From positions 88,143 through 152,142 of the forward strand of contig SUTD01000002.1 of the NCBI GenBank assembly GCA_015063085.1: a DNA stretch of 64,000 nucleotides, read 5' to 3'. The position numbers were made by a program, and so were the translations under genes. The notes under the pieces were generated by a model that ran no database searches, was not told the origin of the DNA, and was given only the letters and a program-made list of their open reading frames with translations. Below are positions 51,698 to 61,280 of the stretch, piece after piece. Within the stretch, counting starts at the first letter, position 1; each line of letters begins with the position of its first letter. The stretch comes from Methanocorpusculum parvum. GTDB taxonomy: Archaea > Halobacteriota > Methanomicrobia > Methanomicrobiales > Methanocorpusculaceae.

Positions 51698-52891
51698 ATG
51701 GATAATCCGCAGGAAAAACTGCGTACCGGAGAACTGAAACTCTATGCTCTGGAAAAATATATGGAGGCAGACGAGGCAGTAAAAATCCGGCGTGAATATA
51801 TTGAAGAGAAAACCGGTGCTAATCTTTCAGCAGTCGGCAAATACACTATTCCAATCACCAAAGTGGTTTCCCGAAACATCGAAAATATGATCGGCTGCAT
51901 CCAGATTCCGCTTGGCATCGCAGGGCCGCTTTCTGTAAACGGCGAATATGCAAACGGTTCATTCTGGATTCCGCTTGCAACAACCGAAGGAGCGCTTGTT
52001 GCCTCCATCAACCGCGGATGCAGTGCTGTCTCAAAAGCCGGAGGCGCTGATGTCCGGATTTTCCAGGATGCCATGACCAGAGCACCGGTCTTTGCGGCAA
52101 AAAATATCGCGCATGCCGCAGAATCAATCCGCTGGATTGAAGAGAACTTTGCAGCAGTAAAAGAAGCAGCAGAGAAAACCACCTCGCATGGAAAACTCAT
52201 CCGTATCAGCACCTACACTGCCGGAACAAGTGTGTATGTCAGAATGGCATACGAAACCGGCGATGCTATGGGGATGAATATGGCAACAATCGCCTCAGAA
52301 GCCGCTGCAAAAGTCATCGAAGCAGCGACCGGCCTCAGACTGATTGCCTCATCCGGAAACATGTGCTGTGACAAAAAGCCTGCCGCAATCAACGCGGTCG
52401 AAGGGCGCGGCAAAACTGTTTCCGCAGGAGTTTTCCTCCCGGATGAACTCATCCGCACAGTACTGAAAACCAGACCCGAGCTCTTAATCGAAGTAAACAT
52501 GCGAAAGAATCTGACAGGCTCTGCAAGAGCCGGAGCGCTTGGATTCAACGCCCATGCAGCAAATATCATTGCAGCCCTTTTCCTCGCATGCGGACAGGAC
52601 GCCGCACACGTTGTTGAAGGAAGCAACTGCATTACAACTGCCGAAGCAGTCGAAGGCGGCATCTATGTCTCAGTAACACTCCCCTCACTTCAGGTCGGAA
52701 CGGTTGGAGGCGGAACAGGCGTTGCCTGTCAGAACGAATGCCTGAAACTCATGGACTGCGCAGGAGACGGAAAGGCAAAGAAGTTTGCAGAAATTGCAGC
52801 CGCTGCAGTATTGGCAGGCGAACTCTCCCTCCTCTCAGCGCTTGCCGCAGGCCAGTTGGGCGAAGCACATAAAGAACTTGGAAGAGGATAG
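51698..52891 (+). CDS. hmgA: HMG-CoA reductase, class I
   Basis: 397 residues; reduces HMG-CoA to mevalonate with NADPH for archaeal isoprenoid lipids. Catalytic Glu in NMIGCIQIPLGIAGPL context, NADPH motif DAMGMNM, Lys in CCDKKPAAINAVEGRGK, Asp in CGQDAAHVVEGSN, TVGGGTGVACQNE, and C-terminal His in LGEAHKELG. Soluble, without the membrane anchor of eukaryotic enzymes. Single-gene unit. Confidence 0.97.
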   Translation: MDNPQEKLRTGELKLYALEKYMEADEAVKIRREYIEEKTGANLSAVGKYTIPITKVVSRNIENMIGCIQIPLGIAGPLSVNGEYANGSFWIPLATTEGALVASINRGCSAVSKAGGADVRIFQDAMTRAPVFAAKNIAHAAESIRWIEENFAAVKEAAEKTTSHGKLIRISTYTAGTSVYVRMAYETGDAMGMNMATIASEAAAKVIEAATGLRLIASSGNMCCDKKPAAINAVEGRGKTVSAGVFLPDELIRTVLKTRPELLIEVNMRKNLTGSARAGALGFNAHAANIIAALFLACGQDAAHVVEGSNCITTAEAVEGGIYVSVTLPSLQVGTVGGGTGVACQNECLKLMDCAGDGKAKKFAEIAAAAVLAGELSLLSALAAGQLGEAHKELGRG

Positions 52892-52893
52892 AA

Positions 52894-53376
52894 TTACTCC
52901 CGAAGAAGTTCCATCTCCATAGAGAGACGCCACACATTCTTTTTTGAACGCTTCGACTGACCTGCAATCAGCATCATACGCTCTTCAATACAAATCTCCC
53001 GCGAACCTTTTGCGAGATTATCCGCGTGAGCTACGATTTTTTCTTCAAGTGTTTTTGGAACACAGTCTGCCGGTGGCAAACCAAGGAGAACACAGTCATC
53101 TTCCGAAAGACCAGCCCCTGTGTGGCAGCGAATAATTTCTGTTACATCATCGCCGAGCAAAAGCTCCCGGGAAAGTTTTGCCCCTTCGCCTGCATGACGG
53201 ATGGAGTGTGTCACACTTCGTCCCAGATCATGAAGCATCGCGCCTTCCTCAACGAGTTTGGAATCAACAGATTCTCCATGGTAACGTGAGGCAATATCGG
53301 CCGTTTTTTCACAATGGGCAACAACGCCGGCATCACATCCGGCAGAAAAAAGAATCTTGGATAAGGCTGCTCTCAT
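52894..53376 (-). CDS. HD-domain metal-dependent phosphohydrolase
   Basis: 160 residues of the archaeal HD family (TIGR00295-like). The HD motif EGAMLHDLGRSVTHSIRHAGEGA and a later HADNLAKGSREI provide metal ligands. Likely a nucleotide phosphohydrolase; substrate unknown. Last gene of the wHTH-Trm56-ATP-grasp-TFE-HD operon, overlapping tfe by four bases. Confidence 0.87.
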   Translation of the reverse strand: MRAALSKILFSAGCDAGVVAHCEKTADIASRYHGESVDSKLVEEGAMLHDLGRSVTHSIRHAGEGAKLSRELLLGDDVTEIIRCHTGAGLSEDDCVLLGLPPADCVPKTLEEKIVAHADNLAKGSREICIEERMMLIAGQSKRSKKNVWRLSMEMELLRE

Positions 53377-53894
53377 TCCTCAGCGAGAGCGGCCTTCATC
53401 TTTTCAATACGGTTTCTCAGTGCAGACACCAGAAGTTCATCATCGAAATGAACCAGCATCTCCCCGCACTGCGGACAGGAGAAGTTCATCGTCATTGCAT
53501 CGTTGAACGTCATAATGAGGCCGCAGTTTCCGCACTGGTAGAAGTCATTATTCTCATCATAGCGAAGACGGGCAGAGAGTTTCTCCACAACTGTTTTCAT
53601 CTCATCTTCCAGAACAGACGGGATGTTTTCCATCTTCAGTACCCAGAGATACGTAAGCCAGCCGGTCTCGTTATTTTTGATTCTGCGGTATTCAGCGAGA
53701 CGGTGTTCGTATAAACTGTAGAGTGTGTGGCGGACGGAGTTTAAGTTAATCCCTGTTATCTCCGCAATTTCCTCATCGCTGTGTTCCTCTTCAGGACATT
53801 TGCGAATCAGCTCCATTCCCTCTTCGCCGACAAGTTTGTAAAGATATTGATAGATTGCCGGGTTGCTGAGGTCTTCCTCTTTGATTGCGGTCAT
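53373..53894 (-). CDS. tfe: transcription factor E (TFE alpha)
   Basis: 173 residues. The extended winged helix at about 1-80 (LIRKCPEEEHSDEEIAEITG followed by LNSVRHTLY) is followed by a linker and C-terminal zinc ribbon (CGNCGLIMTF...CPQCGEML). It assists promoter opening by RNA polymerase at weak promoters. Overlaps the ATP-grasp gene stop by four bases. Confidence 0.95.
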   Translation of the reverse strand: MTAIKEEDLSNPAIYQYLYKLVGEEGMELIRKCPEEEHSDEEIAEITGINLNSVRHTLYSLYEHRLAEYRRIKNNETGWLTYLWVLKMENIPSVLEDEMKTVVEKLSARLRYDENNDFYQCGNCGLIMTFNDAMTMNFSCPQCGEMLVHFDDELLVSALRNRIEKMKAALAEE

Positions 53895-54967
53895 TCATTT
53901 ATATGTTGGACGGCAAGACTAATATGTTTATCCAGTGAAGCAAGAGCATCTTCCGGTGTCTTTCCGCATCCGATTACCGAAAACATAACCTGTCCTTTTT
54001 CGAAGGTTGTCCCCGGATACGGAATGTCTGTGATTATATCTGAAAGAGAGAGCAGGTCTTTTTTGACCGTCATATCTTCCGGTGCGGTCAGGATTTTTCG
54101 AACAGCAAAACCATCCGGCACTGCCGGACGCTCCGGGAGAATTCCTGCACATGCATCTGCATGAAGCTGGAAGATGCTCAAACCAAGTGCTGCCTCAACA
54201 GTTTCCAATGTCCCCTGGAAGCGCGGATTTATTTCGATTGCGTAGGCCTCGCTGTCGGTTAAGACAAAGTCGATTCCCATACAACCGACACATCCTGACT
54301 CTGCTGCAATCTTTTCTGCGATTTCTGCCATGCGGGAAGCCATCGGATGCGGGCATGGTGTCATTGAACCGGAGAATGCGTACGGGCAGAAATCTCCTCC
54401 GCGCAAAATCTGCATGTTCGTACAGAGCGCAACTGCACGGCCGCCGGATGCAAGACAGCAGACCGAAGCAGGAGTTCCTTCGACAAACTCCTGAAGCATG
54501 TATGGTTCGAACTGTACAAACTCATGCCATGCGGCAAACTCTTCGTCATTTCGAACAACTGCATTTCGCCATCCTCCAGCGCCGGACAAAGTCTTTGCCA
54601 TTGCAGGATACTGTCCTTTTTCAAGCTCTTTCGGGACAGGGATTCCAATCTCCTCAAAGAACTTCTGCGTCTCGCCTTTGTCCATGAAGCGTTTTGCAGC
54701 AGACGGAGAGGTCCCAAGACGCTTTGGAACTTCTAAGAGCTCCGCACCGGAAGTTGTCACAACATAATCCGGGTTGTGACGTTTCATCATCTCTTCAATT
54801 GCAAACGGCAGCTCATCGAGTTCATCAAAGGCCATGTGGTCTTTAACAACAGCAGTTAAGTCTGCATCGCAGAAGTGATCTACTGCATAGACATCATATC
54901 CTGCCTTTGCAGCAGACACGGCAACATGCCGCGTGGTAAATCCTGCAACGAGGACGGATTTACTCAT
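53891..54967 (-). CDS. ATP-grasp domain ligase
   Basis: 358 residues from the ATG at 54967 ([20 protein letters not shown]), which overlaps the trm56 stop by eight bases; the frame is open further but overlaps trm56. N-terminal pre-ATP-grasp Rossmann part, central ATP-grasp with the metal-binding [13 protein letters not shown] near residue 260. Related to COG2232 carboligases of unknown substrate. Located between trm56 and tfe. Confidence 0.8.
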   Translation of the reverse strand: MSKSVLVAGFTTRHVAVSAAKAGYDVYAVDHFCDADLTAVVKDHMAFDELDELPFAIEEMMKRHNPDYVVTTSGAELLEVPKRLGTSPSAAKRFMDKGETQKFFEEIGIPVPKELEKGQYPAMAKTLSGAGGWRNAVVRNDEEFAAWHEFVQFEPYMLQEFVEGTPASVCCLASGGRAVALCTNMQILRGGDFCPYAFSGSMTPCPHPMASRMAEIAEKIAAESGCVGCMGIDFVLTDSEAYAIEINPRFQGTLETVEAALGLSIFQLHADACAGILPERPAVPDGFAVRKILTAPEDMTVKKDLLSLSDIITDIPYPGTTFEKGQVMFSVIGCGKTPEDALASLDKHISLAVQHINE

Positions 54968-55508
54968 GTTCCTGCTCGTGTTTGATGGTGTGCTTTCCGA
55001 CTTTGGTCGGGATGACTTCAAGCTCCGGATTGTCGAAGGAGAGTTCAAGCTCGCGTCCTTCGTATAAGTGATCGAGGAAGAGAGCGACAGCGGAAATCTC
55101 GGAGTGCGGCTGGTTTGCAACAGCAACGTTGTAGTCAGCAAGTTCGTATAAGTCTCCCGGAACTTTTTCTGCGCCCACAACAACCAGGACCTTCTCTTCC
55201 TGTCTGATGTCAGCAATTACATCCTGCAGGCGAAGGCCGTACATGGTTAAGTGAACTACTTTTCCGCCTTCTCTCTTGAAGTTGTTAATGCAGGACTTCC
55301 ACTTGACATCGTTTTCGCAGAAGTAGTCTCCGCCAAAGCGCTTTGCAACGTCTGCAATGCTGTCTGCAACTTTTGCATCGTCTGCTGCGAGATACATACC
55401 GGATGCTCCAAGAGCTCTGGTGCTTAATCCGACGTGGGTTGTAACTCTCTGGTCTCTTTCCGGACGGTGTCCGATTCTTAAGATATAGGATTTTGGTGTA
55501 AGGTTCAT
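54960..55508 (-). CDS. trm56: tRNA (cytidine56-2'-O)-methyltransferase Trm56
   Basis: 182 residues, SPOUT family restricted to archaea. [34 protein letters not shown], the knot region [20 protein letters not shown] and [22 protein letters not shown] segment ([20 protein letters not shown]) are characteristic. It methylates C56 in the T loop. It overlaps the wHTH gene upstream and the ATP-grasp gene downstream. Confidence 0.94.
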   Translation of the reverse strand: MNLTPKSYILRIGHRPERDQRVTTHVGLSTRALGASGMYLAADDAKVADSIADVAKRFGGDYFCENDVKWKSCINNFKREGGKVVHLTMYGLRLQDVIADIRQEEKVLVVVGAEKVPGDLYELADYNVAVANQPHSEISAVALFLDHLYEGRELELSFDNPELEVIPTKVGKHTIKHEQEHE

Positions 55509-55780
55509 TTTCTCACTTTGATTACGCCGTTTTCAATGTAGATTCCGCAGTCATCCTCTGCCGGGGCGTTTGCAATCTGGCTTGCGAACATGAAGTCAGT
55601 AATGGATAAGGGGCAGGCGATTTCTCCTCTAACCATTACAAGGCGGGATTTTTCGAGTCGGGAAAGTGAAGCACGGACAGTTTCCTCATCCAGGCAACTC
55701 TGCTCTGCAAGTTCAGATATGGCTCTTCCTTCATCCGGGATGAGGTGGTAAATTTTCCAGTCTATGTCTTCATCTCTCAT
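55505..55780 (-). CDS. small winged-helix protein
   Basis: 91 residues; residues about 20-58 ([20 protein letters not shown] and onward) form a winged helix and the end is a short beta region. Often found beside trm56 in this group by inference from overlap (four bases) only. DNA or RNA target unknown. Confidence 0.7.
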   Translation of the reverse strand: MRDEDIDWKIYHLIPDEGRAISELAEQSCLDEETVRASLSRLEKSRLVMVRGEIACPLSITDFMFASQIANAPAEDDCGIYIENGVIKVRK

Positions 55781-55889
55781 GCGTAAACAGTTATGCGTCT
55801 GAGAGATAATGAATCAATCGACAGTGCTGTTGTAAAACAGAGGGCTGAAGAGAGAGGTTATACGCATGAACGGCAAATACTTCTGTTAA

Positions 55890-56297
55890 ATGCCTCTCAC
55901 GCCTGAATTTGAACTCTCAGCCCTCGCAGATGAACTCTACGAACAGTCTGAAGATGATGACCTCCGTTTAGCGGAGCTGATGCGCGAGCTTCCAAAAGAG
56001 ACAGGAGATGCTCTTTGCACATCGAATCTGACCAATGCACTTCAGGCATTTATGTACGCGTTTGGCTATGAGCCGAACATTGACATCAGCGATCTGCTTC
56101 TCCTTCAGCCGTCAACAATGCTCCTTCGCGGAATTGTAATCGAGAAGGTTGAACTCGCAGAACTTGTGTTCGGATACGACAGAGAGCGGAAAATGTTTCT
56201 TATCGGAGTGTTCGACGGAGAAAAAATGCTTGCCGCATTCTCCGGGGACAGCGCATATGAGGCGGCAAAGAAGTGGGCAAAGGAGAACTGTTCGTAA
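55890..56297 (+). CDS. conserved hypothetical protein
   Basis: 135 residues. The first 50 residues are acidic; a central LQAFMYAFGYEPNIDISDLL and a C-terminal LVFGYDRERKMFLIGVFDGE then AYEAAKKWAKENC suggest a compact alpha/beta fold. No family recognised. It precedes the threonine-aldolase-like gene by 16 bases, so probably co-transcribed. Confidence 0.65.
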   Translation: MPLTPEFELSALADELYEQSEDDDLRLAELMRELPKETGDALCTSNLTNALQAFMYAFGYEPNIDISDLLLLQPSTMLLRGIVIEKVELAELVFGYDRERKMFLIGVFDGEKMLAAFSGDSAYEAAKKWAKENCS

Positions 56298-56313
56298 TTG
56301 AGGTGATAACAAT

Positions 56314-57339
56314 ATGATTTCCTTTAGAAGTGACTACAGTCTTGGAGCTCACCCGAAAGTCATGCAGGCGCTGATGGAGACAAATTTAGAGCATACCGAC
56401 GGATACTGCTTGGACCGCTTCAGTGATGAATGCACAGAACTGATTCGTGACTGGATTGGAAAGCCGAATGCAGACGTGCATTACTTTGTCGGTGGCACAC
56501 CATGCAATACAACAACAATTTCTGCAGGACTGAGACCGTATGAAGGAGTTATCACTCCGGCAACGGGACATATCTACGTACATGAAACCGGTTCAGTCGA
56601 ATCAACAGGACATCGTCAGTTTGCAATGCCGACAAAAGACGGCAAACTCCGTCCGGAAGACATCGAAACGGCACTGATGCATCATGAAGATGAACACACG
56701 TCAATCCCGAAAATGGTGTATATCACGCAGCCGACAGAAAACGGCGGAGTATATACCAGAGCGGAACTGACTGCACTAAGCGTCTGCTGCAGAAAACACA
56801 ATCTGACATTCTACATTGACGGGGCAAGACTTGGCACTGCTCTTACCTGGCCTTCCAATGACATCACCATTGGTGAAATCGCAGACTTGTGTGATGCATT
56901 CTATATTGGCGGAACAAAGATTGGGGCACTCTTTGGAGAAGCACTGGTTCTTGTTCATCCGGAGAAATTTGACGACCGCTTCCGTTACATGATTAAGCGT
57001 CAGGGTGCAATGCTTGCAAAAGGAAGGCTGATCTCCGTACAGCTGAAGGCTTTGTTTGAAGGCGGCGACGATTCCCTGTACTTTGAACTGAGCAGGTATG
57101 AAAATGAGCTGGCAGTTAAACTGGCAAAAGGCATTGAAGAGGCAGGCTATGAATTCTGGGTGCCGCATCAGACAAATCAGGTATTCGTCATCATGGATAA
57201 CGAAAAGATTGCAGAACTCGAAAAGGATTTCTTCTTCTATACGTGGTGTCCGTACGATGAAAATCATTCAGTAATCAGACTGGTAATAAGCTGGGGCACT
57301 ACAGAAGAAGATGTTGAAGCATTGATAAAAGCGCTGTAG
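56314..57339 (+). CDS. threonine aldolase-like PLP enzyme
   Basis: 341 residues, fold-type I PLP enzyme of the low-specificity threonine aldolase family. SFRSDYSLGAHPKVMQAL, a PLP-binding GGTPCNTTTISAGLRP, HVHETGSVES-like (YVHETGSVESTGHRQ), TFYIDGARLGTAL, and Schiff-base Lys in YIGGTKIGALFG are all present. Cleaves threonine to glycine and acetaldehyde, or a related beta-hydroxy amino acid. The ATG follows GAGGTGATAA. Confidence 0.92.
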   Translation: MISFRSDYSLGAHPKVMQALMETNLEHTDGYCLDRFSDECTELIRDWIGKPNADVHYFVGGTPCNTTTISAGLRPYEGVITPATGHIYVHETGSVESTGHRQFAMPTKDGKLRPEDIETALMHHEDEHTSIPKMVYITQPTENGGVYTRAELTALSVCCRKHNLTFYIDGARLGTALTWPSNDITIGEIADLCDAFYIGGTKIGALFGEALVLVHPEKFDDRFRYMIKRQGAMLAKGRLISVQLKALFEGGDDSLYFELSRYENELAVKLAKGIEEAGYEFWVPHQTNQVFVIMDNEKIAELEKDFFFYTWCPYDENHSVIRLVISWGTTEEDVEALIKAL

Positions 57340-57355
57340 AAAAGAAGAGGGGGAA

Positions 57356-58123
57356 TTACTTTCGCATCATTCCAAGGAATAAATCCTCTTCCGGCGCGAT
57401 TGAGGCAATCTCTTCCTGCTCCACTTTCTGATACTGATATCCGCGAATAAGAACAGCAGGCGTACACTCATCAGCTTCTCCCATCAAAAGCTCTGCTGTG
57501 GATGCGAGCCCGTCTGCCACTGCACGGCGGGTTACCTGAAGTTCATGTCCGAACAAATCTTTTTTCCCGCGTTCATCAGTAATCGGACGAAGGCCTGCGA
57601 CACCGATGGCAACTCCTGACACTCCAAGACGCATCGCATGGGTTCTGGAATCCACAACAAGGACAGCCACATCTTTTCCAAAACGCTTTTGGATTTCATC
57701 ACGGATTCTTTTGGCGCTCGCATCAGGATTTTCCGGGAGAAGAGTTACCATTCCGTCCGGAGCATTCGATTCATCAATTCCGGCATTTGGAAGGAAAAGA
57801 TTTCCGCGTCTTGCAAGAAGATATCCGGGCACCCCTCCGACAATCTCATCAGATTCCCGAAGAACAATTTCAGCGAGCCGCACATCTATTGAGTATTCTT
57901 TTGCAAGCTTTTCTGCTGCAGCTGTTGGAACCACATCGGATAATCGAATGATTCGGCCTTCCGCGGTTGCAAGCGGAGACTCGGCAATCACTAAAATATC
58001 GTTGTCGAAAAAACCGCCTGCCGCAGTTTTTGCAGCTTCTGCTGTGATTGACACAATATCATCGCCGATATTGATGAGCGGAGTGGATAGTCCAAAGACT
58101 GAAAAAGAATGCGGGACTGACAT
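57356..58123 (-). CDS. cofE: coenzyme F420:L-glutamate ligase
   Basis: 255 residues. Adds gamma-linked glutamates to F420-0 with GTP. Typical segments: FGLSTPLINIGDDI, ILVIAESPLATAEGR, EIVGGVPGYLLA, NAGIDESNAPDG, VLVVDSRTHAMRLGVSGVAI and DLFGHELQVTRRAVADGLAS. F420 is the central hydride carrier of methanogens. Downstream of the dihydropteroate-synthase homologue with 26 bases between. Confidence 0.95.
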   Translation of the reverse strand: MSVPHSFSVFGLSTPLINIGDDIVSITAEAAKTAAGGFFDNDILVIAESPLATAEGRIIRLSDVVPTAAAEKLAKEYSIDVRLAEIVLRESDEIVGGVPGYLLARRGNLFLPNAGIDESNAPDGMVTLLPENPDASAKRIRDEIQKRFGKDVAVLVVDSRTHAMRLGVSGVAIGVAGLRPITDERGKKDLFGHELQVTRRAVADGLASTAELLMGEADECTPAVLIRGYQYQKVEQEEIASIAPEEDLFLGMMRK

Positions 58124-58149
58124 AGTATTTCTATATGCAGTCTAATTGT

Positions 58150-58965
58150 TTAATCCTCGCCATTCAGGCGGGTGAATATTTTGACAAAATCAGCGGCAGC
58201 TCCCACATCATGAACACGCAGAAGGTCTGCTCCTGATTCCATTAAGTGATAGAAAACGGCAAGGGATCCGAAAATTCTCTCGTGCGGAGGTTTGTCCAGA
58301 CACTCTCCAATAAAACTCTTGCGCGACACTGCAGCTAAAAGAGGCAGATTATAGGATTTCAGCTCGGAAAACCTCCGGCATAACTCCCAATCTGCATCTG
58401 ACGTCCGCTCTTTAGTCCATTTTCCAATACCGGGATCTAAAATGATATCTTCGATACCGTATTTTTCCGCGCGTGAAAGTACAAAAGATAGTGCGGCATT
58501 GGTTTCTGCAAAGTTCAGCGGATCTCCCGGAAGCACATCTGATGCCATAAGAATTGCCGGAAGACCTGAGTCTGCAACTGCTTTTGCATAAACTTCGTCA
58601 GAAAGGCCGCTGATGTCATTGACAAGCGAGATGTCGTAGTGAAGAGCTGCTGTTAGAACTTCTGCGCGGCATGTGTCAAGAGAGATCGGCAGCCCGCATC
58701 CTTCCAGATCGCGAAGCGCGGAGACAACCCGCTCCTTTTCTTCTGATGCGGAAAGCGGCGGGGCATTAAGTGCTGTACTTCTCGCACCAAGGTCAATGAT
58801 ATCAGCACCGGCTCGTCTCATCTCTTCTGCGCGTCGGAAAACCTGACTGCAGGGAGTAAACGAGTCTGTGAAAAATGACTCTGGACTGATATTTAAGACG
58901 CCTAAAATCCGCGGAGGATTGTTTCCTCCAACGGATACTGATTTGATGCGAATCGCGCGGGACAT
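58150..58965 (-). CDS. dihydropteroate synthase homologue
   Basis: 271 residues from the ATG at 58965; a TTG further upstream (59019) is possible. DHPS features are ILGVLNISPESFF, GADIIDLGARST, VNDISGL, ILDPGIGKW, AAVSRKSFIG and the closing DLLRVHDVGAA. In methanogens tetrahydromethanopterin replaces folate, so the likely role is coupling the pterin to the ribofuranosylaniline moiety rather than p-aminobenzoate; this is inference. It probably shares a transcript with cofE. Confidence 0.85.
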   Translation of the reverse strand: MSRAIRIKSVSVGGNNPPRILGVLNISPESFFTDSFTPCSQVFRRAEEMRRAGADIIDLGARSTALNAPPLSASEEKERVVSALRDLEGCGLPISLDTCRAEVLTAALHYDISLVNDISGLSDEVYAKAVADSGLPAILMASDVLPGDPLNFAETNAALSFVLSRAEKYGIEDIILDPGIGKWTKERTSDADWELCRRFSELKSYNLPLLAAVSRKSFIGECLDKPPHERIFGSLAVFYHLMESGADLLRVHDVGAAADFVKIFTRLNGED

Positions 58966-59117
58966 AGTTCGAGTATCTAAATTTCCACATATCCTTCGGC
59001 ATTGACTCTCATCAAACAATGCCGGAGATAACCTGTATACATATTGGTTATGCGAGTTGATAAGGTTGCAGTTTCACCGAAACTTGATAATCAGACACAG
59101 CCAATAGAGAAGGAATA

Positions 59118-59948
59118 ATGGATGATGCGGCAGCTGCAGTGCCGGATGTTCCTGCTGTTTTACAGCAATCTTCCGGTGAGCGTTACTGGGAGATTGACGC
59201 AATCAGAGGCATTGCGATTCTGGGAATGATTTTCTTCCATACGCTTGCGGCTCTTGTGATGTTTCACGTAATCGAAGAGACGGAGACATTCCTGAAATAC
59301 TATAACAGTTATGTATTCGGAACAGCCATTTTCATCATCTTAGCAGGCATTTCGATGATTCTGCGGCATGAACGGATGCAGAAGAAAGGTCTCACCGACA
59401 GAGATTACTATGTTACTCTGGTTAACCGTTCACTGCTCCTGCTCGGTATCGCGATGCTTATCACCGTTGCCACCTGGATTGCCTATCAGGTATTCCTTGG
59501 GACAAACGAGTGTATTATCTTTGGTTTTCTCCATATGCTCAGCATCTCGATGCTGATTGCCATACCTCTCCTGCGGTTTAAGAAATGGAATCTTTTATTC
59601 GGCCTGGCAATCATGGCCGTTGGAATTTTCTTTATTCCAAACTTCACCTCTCCCGAGTGGCTTTTCCCGCTTGGAATCCACAGCGCAGAGTTTCTGCAGC
59701 ACACCCCTGATTACTTCCCGCTCTTCCCCTGGACAGGAGTTCTGCTCCTGGGAGTCGGTCTTGGAAATGTTTTCTATCCAAACGGCATCCGCGGTTTTAC
59801 GCTGAAGTACACTCCGGGAAAGATTCTGCAGACAATGGCAAAGCTTGGAAACGGAGCAGTTACGCTTTTTATCTACATTGTTCATATGCCGGTCATTTTT
59901 GTAATTCTCTGGATTATCACTGCAATCACCGGCATTGGATACATCTAA
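59118..59948 (+). CDS. DUF1624 family membrane protein (heparan-alpha-glucosaminide acetyltransferase-like)
   Basis: 276 residues with about seven to eight membrane segments. The N-terminal WEIDAIRGIAILGMIFFHTL with an intramembrane His is the signature of the DUF1624/HGSNAT catalytic family, acyltransferases across membranes. The start ATG follows GAGAAGGAATA. Three bases separate it from dtdA, so they are co-transcribed. Substrate unknown. Confidence 0.85.
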   Translation: MDDAAAAVPDVPAVLQQSSGERYWEIDAIRGIAILGMIFFHTLAALVMFHVIEETETFLKYYNSYVFGTAIFIILAGISMILRHERMQKKGLTDRDYYVTLVNRSLLLLGIAMLITVATWIAYQVFLGTNECIIFGFLHMLSISMLIAIPLLRFKKWNLLFGLAIMAVGIFFIPNFTSPEWLFPLGIHSAEFLQHTPDYFPLFPWTGVLLLGVGLGNVFYPNGIRGFTLKYTPGKILQTMAKLGNGAVTLFIYIVHMPVIFVILWIITAITGIGYI

Positions 59949-59951
59949 CCT

Positions 59952-61277
59952 ATGATTATTGATATTCTCAACTCGGAAATCGATCCGGCAGGAAGAAATA
60001 TCCGCCGCGCTATCGACAAACTCATTGATGAGCAGGGAAAAGAAGCATTCCCGCTCTTTGACGGAAACGAAGTTACCTTCCATACGACAGATGAGCGGAT
60101 TGTCCATACCGACCGTTCAGTCTTAAACCCGGATGCGGATTTGATAATTGTTGTATCACGGCATTCAAGTGTAAATCCGGTTCCCGTTTTAACCGTCCAT
60201 CCGCCGGGAAATTTCGGCGAAGGCCTGCTTGGCGGAAACGACTTCGAGCTGGGAAAGACCTCCCCTGCATGGATGAAAGCAGTCCTGCAGAATCACGCAA
60301 AGTTTGTTCCGGAAGGATACCGCGTATCCTACGAAATCACGCACCATGGACCAACAGACTTCCCGGCGCCGACATTCTTTGTGGAGGTTGGAAGCACGGA
60401 AAAGGAATGGAATGACGAGAAGGCATACACAGCCGCTGCAAAAAGCGTCCTTTATGCGAAACCGGCAGACGATGCTATCCCGATTATCGGATTCGGCGGA
60501 ACACATTATGCCGTCCGCCAGAGTGTAATCGGTCAGGAGACGAAAGGCGCGCTTGGACATATGATGCATACGCGCGACGTGGGTTCAGTCAAATCCGAGA
60601 TGGTGGCTCAGATGAGGGACAAATCTGGAGGAGCAGTCGCCGCGCATGTGGATAGGAAGGCACTTTCCAAGCCTGAGATTGCAAATATTACCGGTGTTCT
60701 GGAGGAGCTTGGAATCCCTGAAATCACCGAAGGGGATTTAATAAAACTCAATCACATGTCCTACGGGACGTGGATGAAATACTCTGCAGAAGCGAATAAA
60801 ATCGGAAAAGAACTGAAATTATTCCCGCACGGAAACATCCCCGAAGGAGAGCCTGCAGCAATCATCCTCCCCGAAGATTTCTTTTCTGCCGCATTTGGAA
60901 AAGATGACGCGCCCCTCATGGACTATCTGGATGAGACAGAGGGCATCTTCCACATAACCGGCGGGAGCGGAAAACTCATGCCGGTCTTTTTAACAGATGC
61001 GAAAAATCATCGAAGTGTATCAGGTGGATTAATAGCTTTATCCGTCCAACAAATAACACGTACACAGGATTGTGTGATAGATGGAGATATCATAACCATC
61101 TCCCGCCGGCAGTTTGATGCCCGACTCGCGCGCACGTTAGGCATCCCGTCAGGCCCTCTCTTCGGCAAATTAAGCAAAGGAGAGACGGTCACTCTTCCAG
61201 ACGGCAGAACTGTAACTCCGGACGAGGTGACAAAGGTCACACAGACATCTATCAGAATCCCGGGATTGGAGAATTAA
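59952..61277 (+). CDS. dtdA: D-aminoacyl-tRNA deacylase, archaeal type
   Basis: 441 residues. Hydrolyses D-aminoacyl-tRNAs that would block the ribosome. VVSRHSSVNPVPVLTVHPPGNFG, YEITHHGPTDFPAPTFFVEVGSTEKEW and IGFGGTHYA are hallmarks of the archaeal/plant DtdA. A C-terminal region beyond about residue 290 is a further alpha/beta domain seen in longer archaeal members. The gene ends three bases before ftsZ. Confidence 0.92.
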   Translation: MIIDILNSEIDPAGRNIRRAIDKLIDEQGKEAFPLFDGNEVTFHTTDERIVHTDRSVLNPDADLIIVVSRHSSVNPVPVLTVHPPGNFGEGLLGGNDFELGKTSPAWMKAVLQNHAKFVPEGYRVSYEITHHGPTDFPAPTFFVEVGSTEKEWNDEKAYTAAAKSVLYAKPADDAIPIIGFGGTHYAVRQSVIGQETKGALGHMMHTRDVGSVKSEMVAQMRDKSGGAVAAHVDRKALSKPEIANITGVLEELGIPEITEGDLIKLNHMSYGTWMKYSAEANKIGKELKLFPHGNIPEGEPAAIILPEDFFSAAFGKDDAPLMDYLDETEGIFHITGGSGKLMPVFLTDAKNHRSVSGGLIALSVQQITRTQDCVIDGDIITISRRQFDARLARTLGIPSGPLFGKLSKGETVTLPDGRTVTPDEVTKVTQTSIRIPGLEN

Positions 61278-61280
61278 CTC

